DNA of 64,000 bases, from the NCBI RefSeq assembly GCF_007829815.1, contig NZ_VIWT01000004.1, positions 248,001 through 312,000 on the forward strand, written 5' to 3'. Shown here piece by piece: positions 35,640-43,184 of this stretch; positions within the stretch are counted from its first letter, which is position 1; each line of letters begins with the position of its first letter. A program made the translations under genes and the position numbers. Under the pieces are notes generated by a model. It was not told where the DNA came from and ran no database searches. It saw only the letters and a list, made by a program, of their open reading frames with translations. The DNA is from Kitasatospora viridis (lineage in GTDB: Bacteria; Actinomycetota; Actinomycetes; Streptomycetales; Streptomycetaceae).

Positions 35640-37225
35640 CCCTGACCCTGCGACCGACCGTCGCGACCGCCGCCGCCCGACTGCCGGTGCCCGCCCGGCA
35701 GCGCAACCTCACCGCGCTGGTCGCCGCCGTCGCCTTCCTCGTCACGGCGGGGCTGCGGCTGATCCGGATCGGCTCCTCGGGCGACCTGTTCATCGACGAA
35801 CTGATCTACCGCCAGGTCGGCCACAGCGCGGCCCAGGGCGGGTTCCCGCAGTCCGGCGGGGCGCCGTTCTTCCTCCACCCGCCCGCGTTCTTCTACCTGG
35901 AGGCCGGCTGGGAGAAGCTGTTCGGCTACTCCTCCGACACCGTGACGGCCGTCTACGGCATGCGCCCGCTCAACGCGCTCTTCGCGGCCGGCACCGCGGC
36001 GCTGATCGTGGTGCTGGTCATGCGGGTCACCCGCTCGCCGCTGGCCGCCTCGGTGGGCGCCGCGCTCTTCGCCCTCGACCCCTACGCGATCCGGCAGAAC
36101 GACCGGGTGATGCTCGAGACCTCGCTGATGTTCTGGGTGCTGGCCGGGCTGCTGGTGCTGCTGCCGCTGATCGACCTGCCGAACCCGCGCCGGGCCCGCG
36201 GCCGGGCGGTCTGCGCCGGGCTGCTGTTCGGGGTCGCGCTGCTCACCAAGGACGAGGCGGTGCTGCTGACCCTGCTGCCGCTCGCCCTCGCCGTGCTGCT
36301 GCGCCTGGCCCCGCGCCGCCGCCTGCTGCTGCTCACCGGCGCCGTGGCGATCGCGCCCTACGCCTGCTACGTCGCACTGATCGCCGTCACCGGCCACTTC
36401 GGCCAGTTCTGGACGGCCAAGACCAGCGGCATCAGCCGCCTGGCCGGCCTCACCCAGTCCACGGGGTTCAACGCCCAGGGCGCCCCCTCGCTGACCGGCC
36501 GGCTCGCCGCCGAGGCCACCACCTACGGCAGCAGCTACCTGCTGCTGGCGGCCGGCCCGGTGGCGCTGCTCCTGCTGCTGCACCGGGGCAGCCGGGTGCA
36601 CCGGATGCTGAGCGTGTTCTACGGCTGCTCGGCGCTGGCCCTCGGCTACGCACTCGCCATCGGCACCCTGGAGGAGCAGGCGCTCTACCTGCTCCTGGTG
36701 CCCACCACACTGCTGGTCGCGGTGGCCCTGCCGGTGCTGCGCGGCGACGCGGCGTCCCACCCCCTGCGCCGGGTCGCCAGGGTCTGCGGCGCGGGCCTGC
36801 TGGCCGTGGCGCTGACCGGCTCCGCCGCCGCCTACACCTACAACCGGGTCACCCCGGACGACGGCTACGCCCGCCTGCTGACCTACCTGGAGGCCAACGT
36901 GCCGGCCGGTTCGCCGATCTCCGCCCCCGACGGCGGCGCGACGGCGGGCGTCACCTCCTGGGCGCTGCAGGGCCGTTACCCGGTGGGCGACTGGCTGACC
37001 CTGCAGCAGCGCCAGCAGGCCGGCGCGCAGTACCTGGTGGTCCCCTGGCAGGTGATCGACCAGGGCTACGGCGCGGCGGCCCCCGCCGACGTGCACGCGC
37101 TGGCCGCCCAGGGCACCCTGCTGTTCTCCTTCCACGGCCGCACCTACGGGCAACTCGCGCTCTACCGCATCCCGTTGCCCCCCACGCCGGCCGCCGGCAC
37201 CGCCCCGGGAGCCTCCCATGGCTGA
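35636..37225 (+). CDS. GT39/ArnT-like membrane glycosyltransferase
   Basis: This 529-residue protein has about ten or more hydrophobic segments and the early acidic extracytoplasmic motif LFIDELIY, typical of PMT/ArnT-like (GT-C) enzymes that use polyprenyl-phosphate sugars outside the membrane. Also visible are FLHPPAFFYLEAGWEKLFG and the long C-terminal soluble part. The ATG overlaps the deacetylase stop. It is the probable user of the lipid-linked sugar made by the GT2 gene at the head of the operon. Confidence 0.85.
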   Translation: MTLTLRPTVATAAARLPVPARQRNLTALVAAVAFLVTAGLRLIRIGSSGDLFIDELIYRQVGHSAAQGGFPQSGGAPFFLHPPAFFYLEAGWEKLFGYSSDTVTAVYGMRPLNALFAAGTAALIVVLVMRVTRSPLAASVGAALFALDPYAIRQNDRVMLETSLMFWVLAGLLVLLPLIDLPNPRRARGRAVCAGLLFGVALLTKDEAVLLTLLPLALAVLLRLAPRRRLLLLTGAVAIAPYACYVALIAVTGHFGQFWTAKTSGISRLAGLTQSTGFNAQGAPSLTGRLAAEATTYGSSYLLLAAGPVALLLLLHRGSRVHRMLSVFYGCSALALGYALAIGTLEEQALYLLLVPTTLLVAVALPVLRGDAASHPLRRVARVCGAGLLAVALTGSAAAYTYNRVTPDDGYARLLTYLEANVPAGSPISAPDGGATAGVTSWALQGRYPVGDWLTLQQRQQAGAQYLVVPWQVIDQGYGAAAPADVHALAAQGTLLFSFHGRTYGQLALYRIPLPPTPAAGTAPGASHG

Positions 37226-38543
37226 CCAGCGCTCCCGCCGGCGCTCCCACCAGCGCTCCCCCCGACGCGACACCCGACGCCGCCACCCGCTGGGCTGGGC
37301 GCTGAGCGCCCTCGCCCTGCTGGCCCTCGGCACCGGCCTGTCCGCCTGCGCGCCGCGGCACACCCGCTACCTGTTCGGCACCCTGCAGACCGACCCGGCG
37401 AACGCCGCCCGGGAGCAGGCCGCCGGCCTGACCCTGGCCAGCCTCCCGATCGCCTGGAACCGCTACGAACCGGCGCCCGGCGTCTTCGACCCCGGCTACG
37501 CGGCGACCGTCCGCGGCCAGATCGCCCGACTGCGCGCGGCCGGGCTGCAACTGGAGCTCGACCCCGGGCTCGCCAGCCCGCCCGACTGGCTGCTGGACCT
37601 CCCCGGCGCCCGCTACCTGGACCAGTACGGCGACGCCTTCCCCGACTGCGCCAACCTGGTGTTCAGCGCGCAGGTCCGCGACCGGGCCCGCGACTACCTG
37701 GCCCGGGTGGCCGCCGACCTCGGCCCGGCCGCCTTCCGCGCCGTGCGGATCGGCATCGACGACTCCGGCGAGTTCAGCTACCCGGCGGCCGGCCCGACCG
37801 GGCGCACCAACGCCTACTGGGCCTTCGACGCGGCCGCCCAGGGCACCGGCGCCGCACTGCCGCCAGGCACCGCGCCCAACCCCTACCCGGGCTGGCGTCC
37901 CGGCCAGACCTCCTACCAGGGACGGGAGTTCACCACCACTCAGGTGACGACCTGGTACGACTGGTACCTCGGCGCACTCAGCGGCGCGGTCGACTGGCAG
38001 CTCAACACACTGCGGGCCGTGGGCTTCCAGGGGCTGCTGCGGGTCCTGGTGCCGGGCACCGGCTACCACCCGGCGGAGCTGACCGGCGAGATCGCCGCCC
38101 ACCTCGACGGCTCGGTCGAACCGACCCTCACCGCCCAGGGCGTCGGCTTCTACCTGACGCTCGGTCAACTCACCCACCTGCCAGGGGTGCAGATCGTCAG
38201 CACCGCCCTGGTCGACGGCACCGGGCAGCCCGCCGACAACCCCTGCGAGCCGGGCGACGACACCGTCGACACCCGCAGCCCGCAGGCCACCCAGGTCTAC
38301 TCCTGGTCCTCCACCCGCTGGGTGGCCCGGGCCGCCCGGCAGAACGGCTTCGCGCTGCTCGGCGGCGAGAGCGCGGGCACCCAGGTCTCCCCCTACCGCC
38401 CGGGCGTGATGGCCGCCGCCGCCCGCCAGATGGCCGCCTGCGGGCTCACCGACCTCATGTGGGCGTTCGACCACAACCTCTACGACGGCACGCCCGGTTC
38501 CTCCCTCGCCGACTACTCCGCCGTCGTCCACAGCTACGGGTGA
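37218..38543 (+). CDS. Secreted lipoprotein with glycosidase-like barrel
   Basis: This 441-residue protein has an Arg-rich N-terminus, a hydrophobic segment and a lipobox LSAC (Cys about 44), predicting a membrane-anchored extracytoplasmic lipoprotein. The mature part starts with a (beta/alpha)8-like pattern, LASLPIAWNRYEPAPGVFDP, as in GH42/GH5-type glycoside hydrolases, and contains RIGIDDSGEFSYP and GESAGTQVSPYRPG, where catalytic acids could sit. The family is assigned by eye only. It overlaps the GT39-like gene by eight bases and has GGGAG six bases before ATG. It may trim or bind the glycan made by the operon. Confidence 0.7.
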   Translation: MADQRSRRRSHQRSPRRDTRRRHPLGWALSALALLALGTGLSACAPRHTRYLFGTLQTDPANAAREQAAGLTLASLPIAWNRYEPAPGVFDPGYAATVRGQIARLRAAGLQLELDPGLASPPDWLLDLPGARYLDQYGDAFPDCANLVFSAQVRDRARDYLARVAADLGPAAFRAVRIGIDDSGEFSYPAAGPTGRTNAYWAFDAAAQGTGAALPPGTAPNPYPGWRPGQTSYQGREFTTTQVTTWYDWYLGALSGAVDWQLNTLRAVGFQGLLRVLVPGTGYHPAELTGEIAAHLDGSVEPTLTAQGVGFYLTLGQLTHLPGVQIVSTALVDGTGQPADNPCEPGDDTVDTRSPQATQVYSWSSTRWVARAARQNGFALLGGESAGTQVSPYRPGVMAAAARQMAACGLTDLMWAFDHNLYDGTPGSSLADYSAVVHSYG

Positions 38544-38556
38544 CAGGAGCACCACC

Positions 38557-39630
38557 ATGGACATCACGGTCCTCTCCCCCGAGGAACTGACCCCCGCCCA
38601 GACGGCGCTCTGGCAACGGCTGCTGGAGGGCGACCCGGAGAACGCCAACCCCTTCCTGGCGCCCGGCTACACCCAGGCCGTGGCGGCTCTGCGGCCCTGC
38701 GCGCGCACCGCCGTCATCCGCGACGGCCCCGAGACCCTCGGCTTCTTCCCGTTCGAGCGCCACCACCTCGGCGCCGGCAAACCCATCGGCTGGGGCTTCA
38801 ACGACTGCCAGGGCCTCATCCACCGGCCCGACCTGCGGCTGAACGCCCACGACCTGCTGGCCGCCTGCGAGTTGGCCACCTGGGACTTCGACCACCTGAC
38901 CGCCCGCCAGCCGGTGCTCGACCCGGGCACCCAACTGCACGCCGTCTCCCCGGCGATCCGCCTCGGCGGCGGCTGGTCCGGCTACCTCGACCACCTGCAC
39001 GCCCGGTCGCCCGCCTTCCTGCGGAAGACCCGCGCCAAGACCCGAAAGCTCCAACAACGGGAAGGAGAACTGGAGTTCAGGTACGACGACGCCCCGGAGG
39101 CGCTCGACACCCTGATCCGCTGGAAGACCGCCCAGTTCCGGGCCCGGGGCTACCGCGACCACTTCGCCCGCCCCTTCACCGGCGCGCTGCTGCGCGCCCT
39201 GCTGCTGGCCCGCACCGGTGGCTGCACCGGGCTGCTCTCCACGCTCTACTGCGCGGGCCGGCCCGTCGCCTGCCAGTACAGCCTGCTCTCGCGGCAGGTG
39301 CAGGCGCTGTGGTTCACGGCCTACGACCCCGACTACGCGTCCTACTCGCCGGGCGTGCTGCTCAACCTCAGCATCACCCAGGCCGCCGCCGCCCGCGGCA
39401 TCCGCCTGATCGACATGGGCCGCGGCGAGGACCCCACCAAACAGGCCCTCAAGACCACGGACCTGACGGTCGGCCAGGGGCAGCTGCGGCGCGGCCACGC
39501 CCGGGCGGCCGCGATCCGCGGCGGCTCGGCGGCCTACCGCTCCGTGGTGGCCCTCACCGCCAACCACCCGCGACTGCGCAGCGCGGCCCTGCGCACCGCG
39601 CACGCCGTGGACACCCTGCGCCCGAACTGA
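38557..39630 (+). CDS. BioF2/FemAB-like GNAT acyltransferase
   Basis: This 357-residue protein resembles the CelD/BioF2-like acetyltransferase group (GNAT_acetyltr_6), found in polysaccharide and biofilm clusters. Characteristic parts are NPFLAPGYTQAVAAL near the N-terminus, FLRKTRAKTRKLQQ, LIRWKTAQFRARGY, and PGVLLNLSITQAAAARGIRLIDMGRG near the C-terminus. An AGGAG precedes the ATG by about seven bases. It is the last gene of the glycan operon and may acylate the polymer or its amino sugar, which fits with the deacetylase gene of the same operon. Confidence 0.85.
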   Translation: MDITVLSPEELTPAQTALWQRLLEGDPENANPFLAPGYTQAVAALRPCARTAVIRDGPETLGFFPFERHHLGAGKPIGWGFNDCQGLIHRPDLRLNAHDLLAACELATWDFDHLTARQPVLDPGTQLHAVSPAIRLGGGWSGYLDHLHARSPAFLRKTRAKTRKLQQREGELEFRYDDAPEALDTLIRWKTAQFRARGYRDHFARPFTGALLRALLLARTGGCTGLLSTLYCAGRPVACQYSLLSRQVQALWFTAYDPDYASYSPGVLLNLSITQAAAARGIRLIDMGRGEDPTKQALKTTDLTVGQGQLRRGHARAAAIRGGSAAYRSVVALTANHPRLRSAALRTAHAVDTLRPN

Positions 39631-39660
39631 GCCGACGTGAACTGAGCTGACGTGAACTGA
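39624..39660. repeat. 15-bp tandem repeat at the acyltransferase stop
   Basis: GAACTGAGCCGACGT (39624-39638), GAACTGAGCTGACGT (39639-39653) and a partial third copy (39654-39660) overlap the stop codon of the BioF2-like gene. The copies differ at one base. They create repeated TGA stops and no obvious hairpin. Confidence 0.75.
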
Positions 39661-39745
39661 CCAGCCATCAACTGCCCACCCACCAGACCCCACCCGCACC
39701 ACCCCGGCAGCGGCGCCGTCCGACGGCCGCGCCGACGGGAGAGCC

Positions 39746-40867
39746 ATGACCCCGGCAACACGTACGGCGACACCCACGGCGAGCACCGGCGACCTCGTCC
39801 GGCCGCTGCCGCCCGCCTGCGGCATGCTCGGCGCCGCCCTGGTCTGGCACCTGCCCCGGCCGGCCCGCAGCGCCGCCGAGCTCAAGGAGGTGCTGCGCTG
39901 GCAGCTGACCACCTGGCAGCTCGACCTCCCGGGCCTGATCGAGGCCGCCGGACTGCTGGCCGAGCGGCTCCTCGCCCGCCTGCTGCGCCGCGGCGACGGC
40001 CAGCTCTTCCTCGAACTCGTCCGCACCGCCACCGGCATCGGCCTGGGCCTGCGCCAACGGGACCTGGAGCCGGACGCCGGCGCCGGCCCGGACGCCGGGC
40101 CGGTCGGCCTGCGCCAGCGGGACCTGGACCGGCTCGACCTGCCGGACCACGTCACCGCCCGCGCCAGCGACGCCCCGCACCCCGCGGGCTGCGCCCTCTA
40201 CCTCGACTGGCACGAAGTGCCCCGGGAGCGGCGGCCGTCCGGCCCGCCCGCGCGGCGGGCCCGCGGGCGGGTGCCCGCGCACCGCGCCCCGTCAGTCGCC
40301 CGTGGCGCCGTCGGCGAGCTCCCGGACGACGTCCAGGTGGCCCGCGTGGCGCGCGTACTCCTGGAGCACGTGGAACAGGATCCAGCTCAGGGTGGGGCGC
40401 TCGGTGCCGTCCTCGTCGAAGCGGCCGCCGGCCGCGGCGACGGTGGCCAGCGGCGTGCCCGTCACGATGGCCCGGGTGGACTCGCCGCCCGCGTGCAGCG
40501 CCGCGAGCAGCTCGGCCGCCGTCTCCTCGGAGCCGACGGACCAGCTGCCCGTCGGGCCCTGGTCGCCCCAGGGCGCCTGGACCGGCTCGCCCCGGAATCC
40601 CCAGCGCAGCCAGCGCCGTTCCATGTGCACGAGGTGCTTCAGCAGTTCGAGCGGGCTCCACCCGGAGGGGAGCCTGCTGCCGCGCAGCTCCTCCTCGGTC
40701 AGGCCCGCGAGCTTCGCGCCGATCACGGACCGGTAGTAGTCGAGGTAGTCGAGCAGCAGGTCGGCGGGCTCGGCGAGCCGCCGGTCCGGCTCGGGCAGGG
40801 AGATCGTCATGGGCAGAGTCTGCCACTGCCCTCGCCGAGCTCTCCCGGCAGCGGGCTCAGGGCGTGA
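39746..40867 (+). CDS. Uncharacterised protein; 3' part runs antisense over a DinB gene
   Basis: The start is well supported: ATG 39746 is preceded by GGGAGAG. The first 180 residues look coding, with AAELKEVLRWQLTTWQLD and LLAERLLARLLRRGDG reminiscent of the helix of HATPase-type anti-sigma proteins, but the match is weak. An imperfect internal duplication, LGLRQRDLEPD / VGLRQRDLDRLD, is visible near residues 100-130. From about 40290 the frame runs through the complement of a good DinB gene, and the translation there looks like antisense (Gly/Ala/Arg/Gln-rich). The true product may therefore end near 40290 through a frameshift or a sequence error. I do not assign a function. Confidence 0.35.
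   Translation: MTPATRTATPTASTGDLVRPLPPACGMLGAALVWHLPRPARSAAELKEVLRWQLTTWQLDLPGLIEAAGLLAERLLARLLRRGDGQLFLELVRTATGIGLGLRQRDLEPDAGAGPDAGPVGLRQRDLDRLDLPDHVTARASDAPHPAGCALYLDWHEVPRERRPSGPPARRARGRVPAHRAPSVARGAVGELPDDVQVARVARVLLEHVEQDPAQGGALGAVLVEAAAGRGDGGQRRARHDGPGGLAARVQRREQLGRRLLGADGPAARRALVAPGRLDRLAPESPAQPAPFHVHEVLQQFERAPPGGEPAAAQLLLGQARELRADHGPVVVEVVEQQVGGLGEPPVRLGQGDRHGQSLPLPSPSSPGSGLRA
40292..40810 (-). CDS. DinB-fold (DUF664-like) protein
   Basis: This 172-residue protein belongs to the DinB/YfiT-like four-helix superfamily. Its members often bind a metal through three histidines and include thiol-dependent S-transferases. Putative ligands are His in LLKHLVHMERRWLRWGF and in LQEYARHAGHLDVVREL. 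It starts at ATG 40810 and is read away from the Zur operon's direction of entry, on the same strand just downstream of rpmF. Substrate unknown. Confidence 0.85.
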   Translation of the reverse strand: MTISLPEPDRRLAEPADLLLDYLDYYRSVIGAKLAGLTEEELRGSRLPSGWSPLELLKHLVHMERRWLRWGFRGEPVQAPWGDQGPTGSWSVGSEETAAELLAALHAGGESTRAIVTGTPLATVAAAGGRFDEDGTERPTLSWILFHVLQEYARHAGHLDVVRELADGATGD

Positions 40868-41021
40868 GCAGCCCGCGCTGGTACGCCTTGACCAGGTTGC
40901 GCGGGACCAGGTGCTCGCGCCCCTCGATGGTGAGCGGCACGAGCTGGGGAGCGGCGGCCTTCCACTGGGCCCGGCGGTGCCGGGTGTTGCTGCGGGAGGT
41001 CTTGCGCTTGGGGACGGCCAT
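40857..41021 (-). CDS. rpmF: 50S ribosomal protein L32
   Basis: This 54-residue L32 begins MAVPKRKTSRSNTRHRRAQW and ends KAYQRGLLTP. Classical L32 carries two CxxC pairs for zinc; this copy has no cysteine, so it is the zinc-independent paralogue expected under zinc starvation. It is the last gene of the leftward operon starting at rpmB, 37 bases after rpsR. Confidence 0.95.
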   Translation of the reverse strand: MAVPKRKTSRSNTRHRRAQWKAAAPQLVPLTIEGREHLVPRNLVKAYQRGLLTP

Positions 41022-41058
41022 CACAGGTTCCTTGTCAGGTGCTCGGTCAGGTGATCGG

Positions 41059-41301
41059 TCAGCGGGGGGTCGAGGAGTACGGCAGCAGGGCCATCTCGCG
41101 GGAGTTCTTGATCGCCCGGGCCATCGCGCGCTGCTGCTGCACCGTCAGCCTGGTGACGCGGCGGCTCCTGATCTTGCCGCGGTCGGAGACGAACTTCCGC
41201 AGCAGGTTGGTGTCCTTGTAGTCGATGTACTCGATGCCCGCCTCGATCAGCGGGTTCGGGCGGTGCTTGGGCGGCCGTCCGGGTGCGCTGCGCTTGACCA
41301 T
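41059..41301 (-). CDS. rpsR: 30S ribosomal protein S18, zinc-independent paralogue
   Basis: This 80-residue S18 has YIDYKDTNLLRKFVSDRGKI, RRVTRLTVQQQRAMARAIKNSRE and ALLPYSSTPR. It contains no cysteine, as expected of the alternative copy induced when zinc is scarce. It lies 22 bases after the COG0523 gene in the same operon. Confidence 0.96.
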   Translation of the reverse strand: MVKRSAPGRPPKHRPNPLIEAGIEYIDYKDTNLLRKFVSDRGKIRSRRVTRLTVQQQRAMARAIKNSREMALLPYSSTPR

Positions 41302-41323
41302 CTCGGCCTCCTTCCAGGTGAGT

Positions 41324-42514
41324 TCAGGTGACGGGGTCGAGCAGTTCCTCGAAGGCGTCCGGCAGGGCCTTCCAGCCGGGCTCGCCGGCCGCGAGCTCGG
41401 CGTCGGTGAGCAGGCAGGAGTCCAGCAGGTGGATGATCCCGTCGCTGTCCAGCCCTTCGGCGGTGAAGGCGAGTTGCTGGATCCGGTCGCCGTGCAGCGG
41501 GTGCCAGTCGAGGGCGGCGGCGGCCCGGCGCGCGGGCGGGTAGCCGTCCCAGGCGGCGTCGGGCAGCGAGGCGAGCCAGGGCCCGCACTCCTCGACCGCC
41601 AGGTTGGCGCCCGCCGCGTCCCAGGCGAGCATCAGGTCGGGGCGGTTGGCGAGCCAGAACCGGCCGCGGCTGCGCTGGGCGGCGGGCACCAGCAGGTCCA
41701 ACGCCTGGTACAGCCGGGCCGGGTGCAGCGGGCGGCGGCGCTCCCAGAGCAGGGTCGCGGTGCCCGCCTCGTCGCGCTCCTGGGGCAGCAGCGCGAGCGC
41801 CGGGTTGACCCGGTCGCGGGCCGCCGCCACGTCGAAGCCGCCCAGCGCGGCCCGCACCAGCTCACCGGTACCGAGACGCACCAGCCGTGCGGTGGAGTGC
41901 AGTTGGCGCAGCATCGCGAGCCCGGCGCGCCGCTCGGGGGCATCGCCCGGCCCGTCGGCGCGCGGGACGGCCAGCACGGTGGCGTACTCGATCTGGTGGG
42001 CGAGCGCCTCGGCCCGGGTGCGGGTGTCCTGGACGGCGGTGTGCTCGCCGTGCTCGACCAGCTCGTCCGACACGGACAGTTCGCCGATCAGCCGCAGCGG
42101 TTCCACCGCCGTGACGACGCCCGCGAGTTCGACGGCCCCGGCCAGGCAGCGGTCCCCGACCTCGCCGCCGGCGATCAGCTCGACCGCCGGGTGCGGGTCG
42201 CTGCCGCCCCACAACTCGACGATCGCCAGGCCGTGTTGTCCCTCGTCGGCGATCCGCAGCAGTTCCGGCAGCAGGTCCTCGCGCAGGGCGCAGCAGGCGC
42301 AGTCGTTGACCAGCGGCGCCTCGGCCTGCCGGAAGGCGTGCCGCTGGTCGCGCAGGTGGCGGTGGACGACGCCGAAGGAGGCGTCCCGCAGGTCGTGGTG
42401 GAGCACCACGGCGTCGACGCAGCCGTCCAGCAGCTCGTCCACGACGCGGCGGCGCTCCTCCTCGTGCAGGCCCGCGACCACCACGACGGGGAGCTTGGGC
42501 AGGTCCTCGGTCAT
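41324..42514 (-). CDS. COG0523/CobW-like protein with degenerate P-loop in the zinc-starvation ribosomal operon
   Basis: This 396-residue protein has the family's metal-binding CxCC motif (NDCACCALREDLL) and a C-terminal CobW_C domain ending near LAFTAEGLDSDGIIHLLDSC. At the N-terminus, where G3E GTPases have a GxxGxGKT loop, it reads VVVVAGLHEEERRRVV, so nucleotide binding is probably lost. ATG 42514 lies 10 bases after rpsN. COG0523 proteins in actinobacterial zinc-independent ribosomal operons include the mycobacterial ribosome-hibernation recruiting factor. By context this one may act on ribosomes or zinc allocation under zinc limitation; that is an inference. Confidence 0.85.
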   Translation of the reverse strand: MTEDLPKLPVVVVAGLHEEERRRVVDELLDGCVDAVVLHHDLRDASFGVVHRHLRDQRHAFRQAEAPLVNDCACCALREDLLPELLRIADEGQHGLAIVELWGGSDPHPAVELIAGGEVGDRCLAGAVELAGVVTAVEPLRLIGELSVSDELVEHGEHTAVQDTRTRAEALAHQIEYATVLAVPRADGPGDAPERRAGLAMLRQLHSTARLVRLGTGELVRAALGGFDVAAARDRVNPALALLPQERDEAGTATLLWERRRPLHPARLYQALDLLVPAAQRSRGRFWLANRPDLMLAWDAAGANLAVEECGPWLASLPDAAWDGYPPARRAAAALDWHPLHGDRIQQLAFTAEGLDSDGIIHLLDSCLLTDAELAAGEPGWKALPDAFEELLDPVT

Positions 42515-42524
42515 CGGCCGGCTC

Positions 42525-42830
42525 CTACCAGCTGCTCTTGCGGACGCCGGGGAGCTGCCCGGCGTGGGCGAGGGTGCGCAGGTTGATCCGGGACAGCCCG
42601 AAGGCGCGCTGGTAGCCGCGCGGGCGGCCGTCCACGGCATCGCGGTTGCGCACCCGGGTGGCGCTGGCGTCGCGCGGCTGGCGGGCCAACTCGGCCTGTG
42701 CTGCGGCGCGTTCCGCAGCGGTGCCGGCGGGACTGGCGATGATCCGCTTCAGCTCGGCCCGGCGCTCGGCGTACCGGGCGACGACGGTGCGGCGCTGCTC
42801 GTTCTTGGCGATCTTGCTCTGCTTGGCCAT
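42525..42830 (-). CDS. rpsN: 30S ribosomal protein S14, zinc-independent paralogue
   Basis: This 101-residue S14 begins MAKQSKIAKNEQRRTVVARY and ends GLSRINLRTLAHAGQLPGVR plus four residues. The long form without CxxC is the zinc-free type. Its ATG overlaps the rpmB stop by one base (TGATG). Confidence 0.97.
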   Translation of the reverse strand: MAKQSKIAKNEQRRTVVARYAERRAELKRIIASPAGTAAERAAAQAELARQPRDASATRVRNRDAVDGRPRGYQRAFGLSRINLRTLAHAGQLPGVRKSSW

Positions 42831-43066
42831 CAGACCTTCTCCCCGCGTGCCCGGATCCGCGCCACGGCGGCCTCGACGCCGATCGTGTCGACGGTCTTGA
42901 TCCCCTTGGCGCTGAGCGTCAGCCGCACGTGGCGCCCCTCACTGGCCAGCCAGTAGCGCTTGGACTGGATGTTGGGGTCGAAGCGGCGCCGGGTGCGCCG
43001 GTGCGAGTGCGAGATCGAGTTGCCGAAACCCGGCTTGCGGCCGGTCAGTTGGCAGTGGGCGGACAT
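42830..43066 (-). CDS. rpmB: 50S ribosomal protein L28, zinc-independent paralogue
   Basis: This 78-residue L28 shows CQLTGRKPGFGNSISHSHRR and RRFDPNIQSKRYWL. It has a single cysteine instead of the paired CxxC motifs of the zinc-binding form. It is the first gene of the operon, about 100 bases downstream of the Zur-like box at 43170, with AAGGGAGGCGG-type purine-rich sequence just upstream of the start. Confidence 0.96.
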   Translation of the reverse strand: MSAHCQLTGRKPGFGNSISHSHRRTRRRFDPNIQSKRYWLASEGRHVRLTLSAKGIKTVDTIGVEAAVARIRARGEKV

Positions 43067-43169
43067 CCGTCCGCCTCCCTTCGGTGAACGTGCGGGCAGG
43101 TGGGCACGACGGATCGGCGCCGCCCAGGGCGGCGCCCCGGCTCCGGGTGCCGTCCCACCATAGCTCAGA

Positions 43170-43184
43170 TGAAAACGAGTTTCA
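43170..43184 (-). promoter_or_regulatory. Zur-box-like operator for the zinc-starvation operon
   Basis: TGAAAACGAGTTTCA (43170-43184) is a 15-bp near-palindrome closely resembling the published Streptomyces Zur box (TGaaAATGATTTTCA). It lies about 105 bases upstream of rpmB and overlaps the stop codon of the AraC-family gene. Zur with zinc would repress the rpmB-rpmF operon here. Confidence 0.8.
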
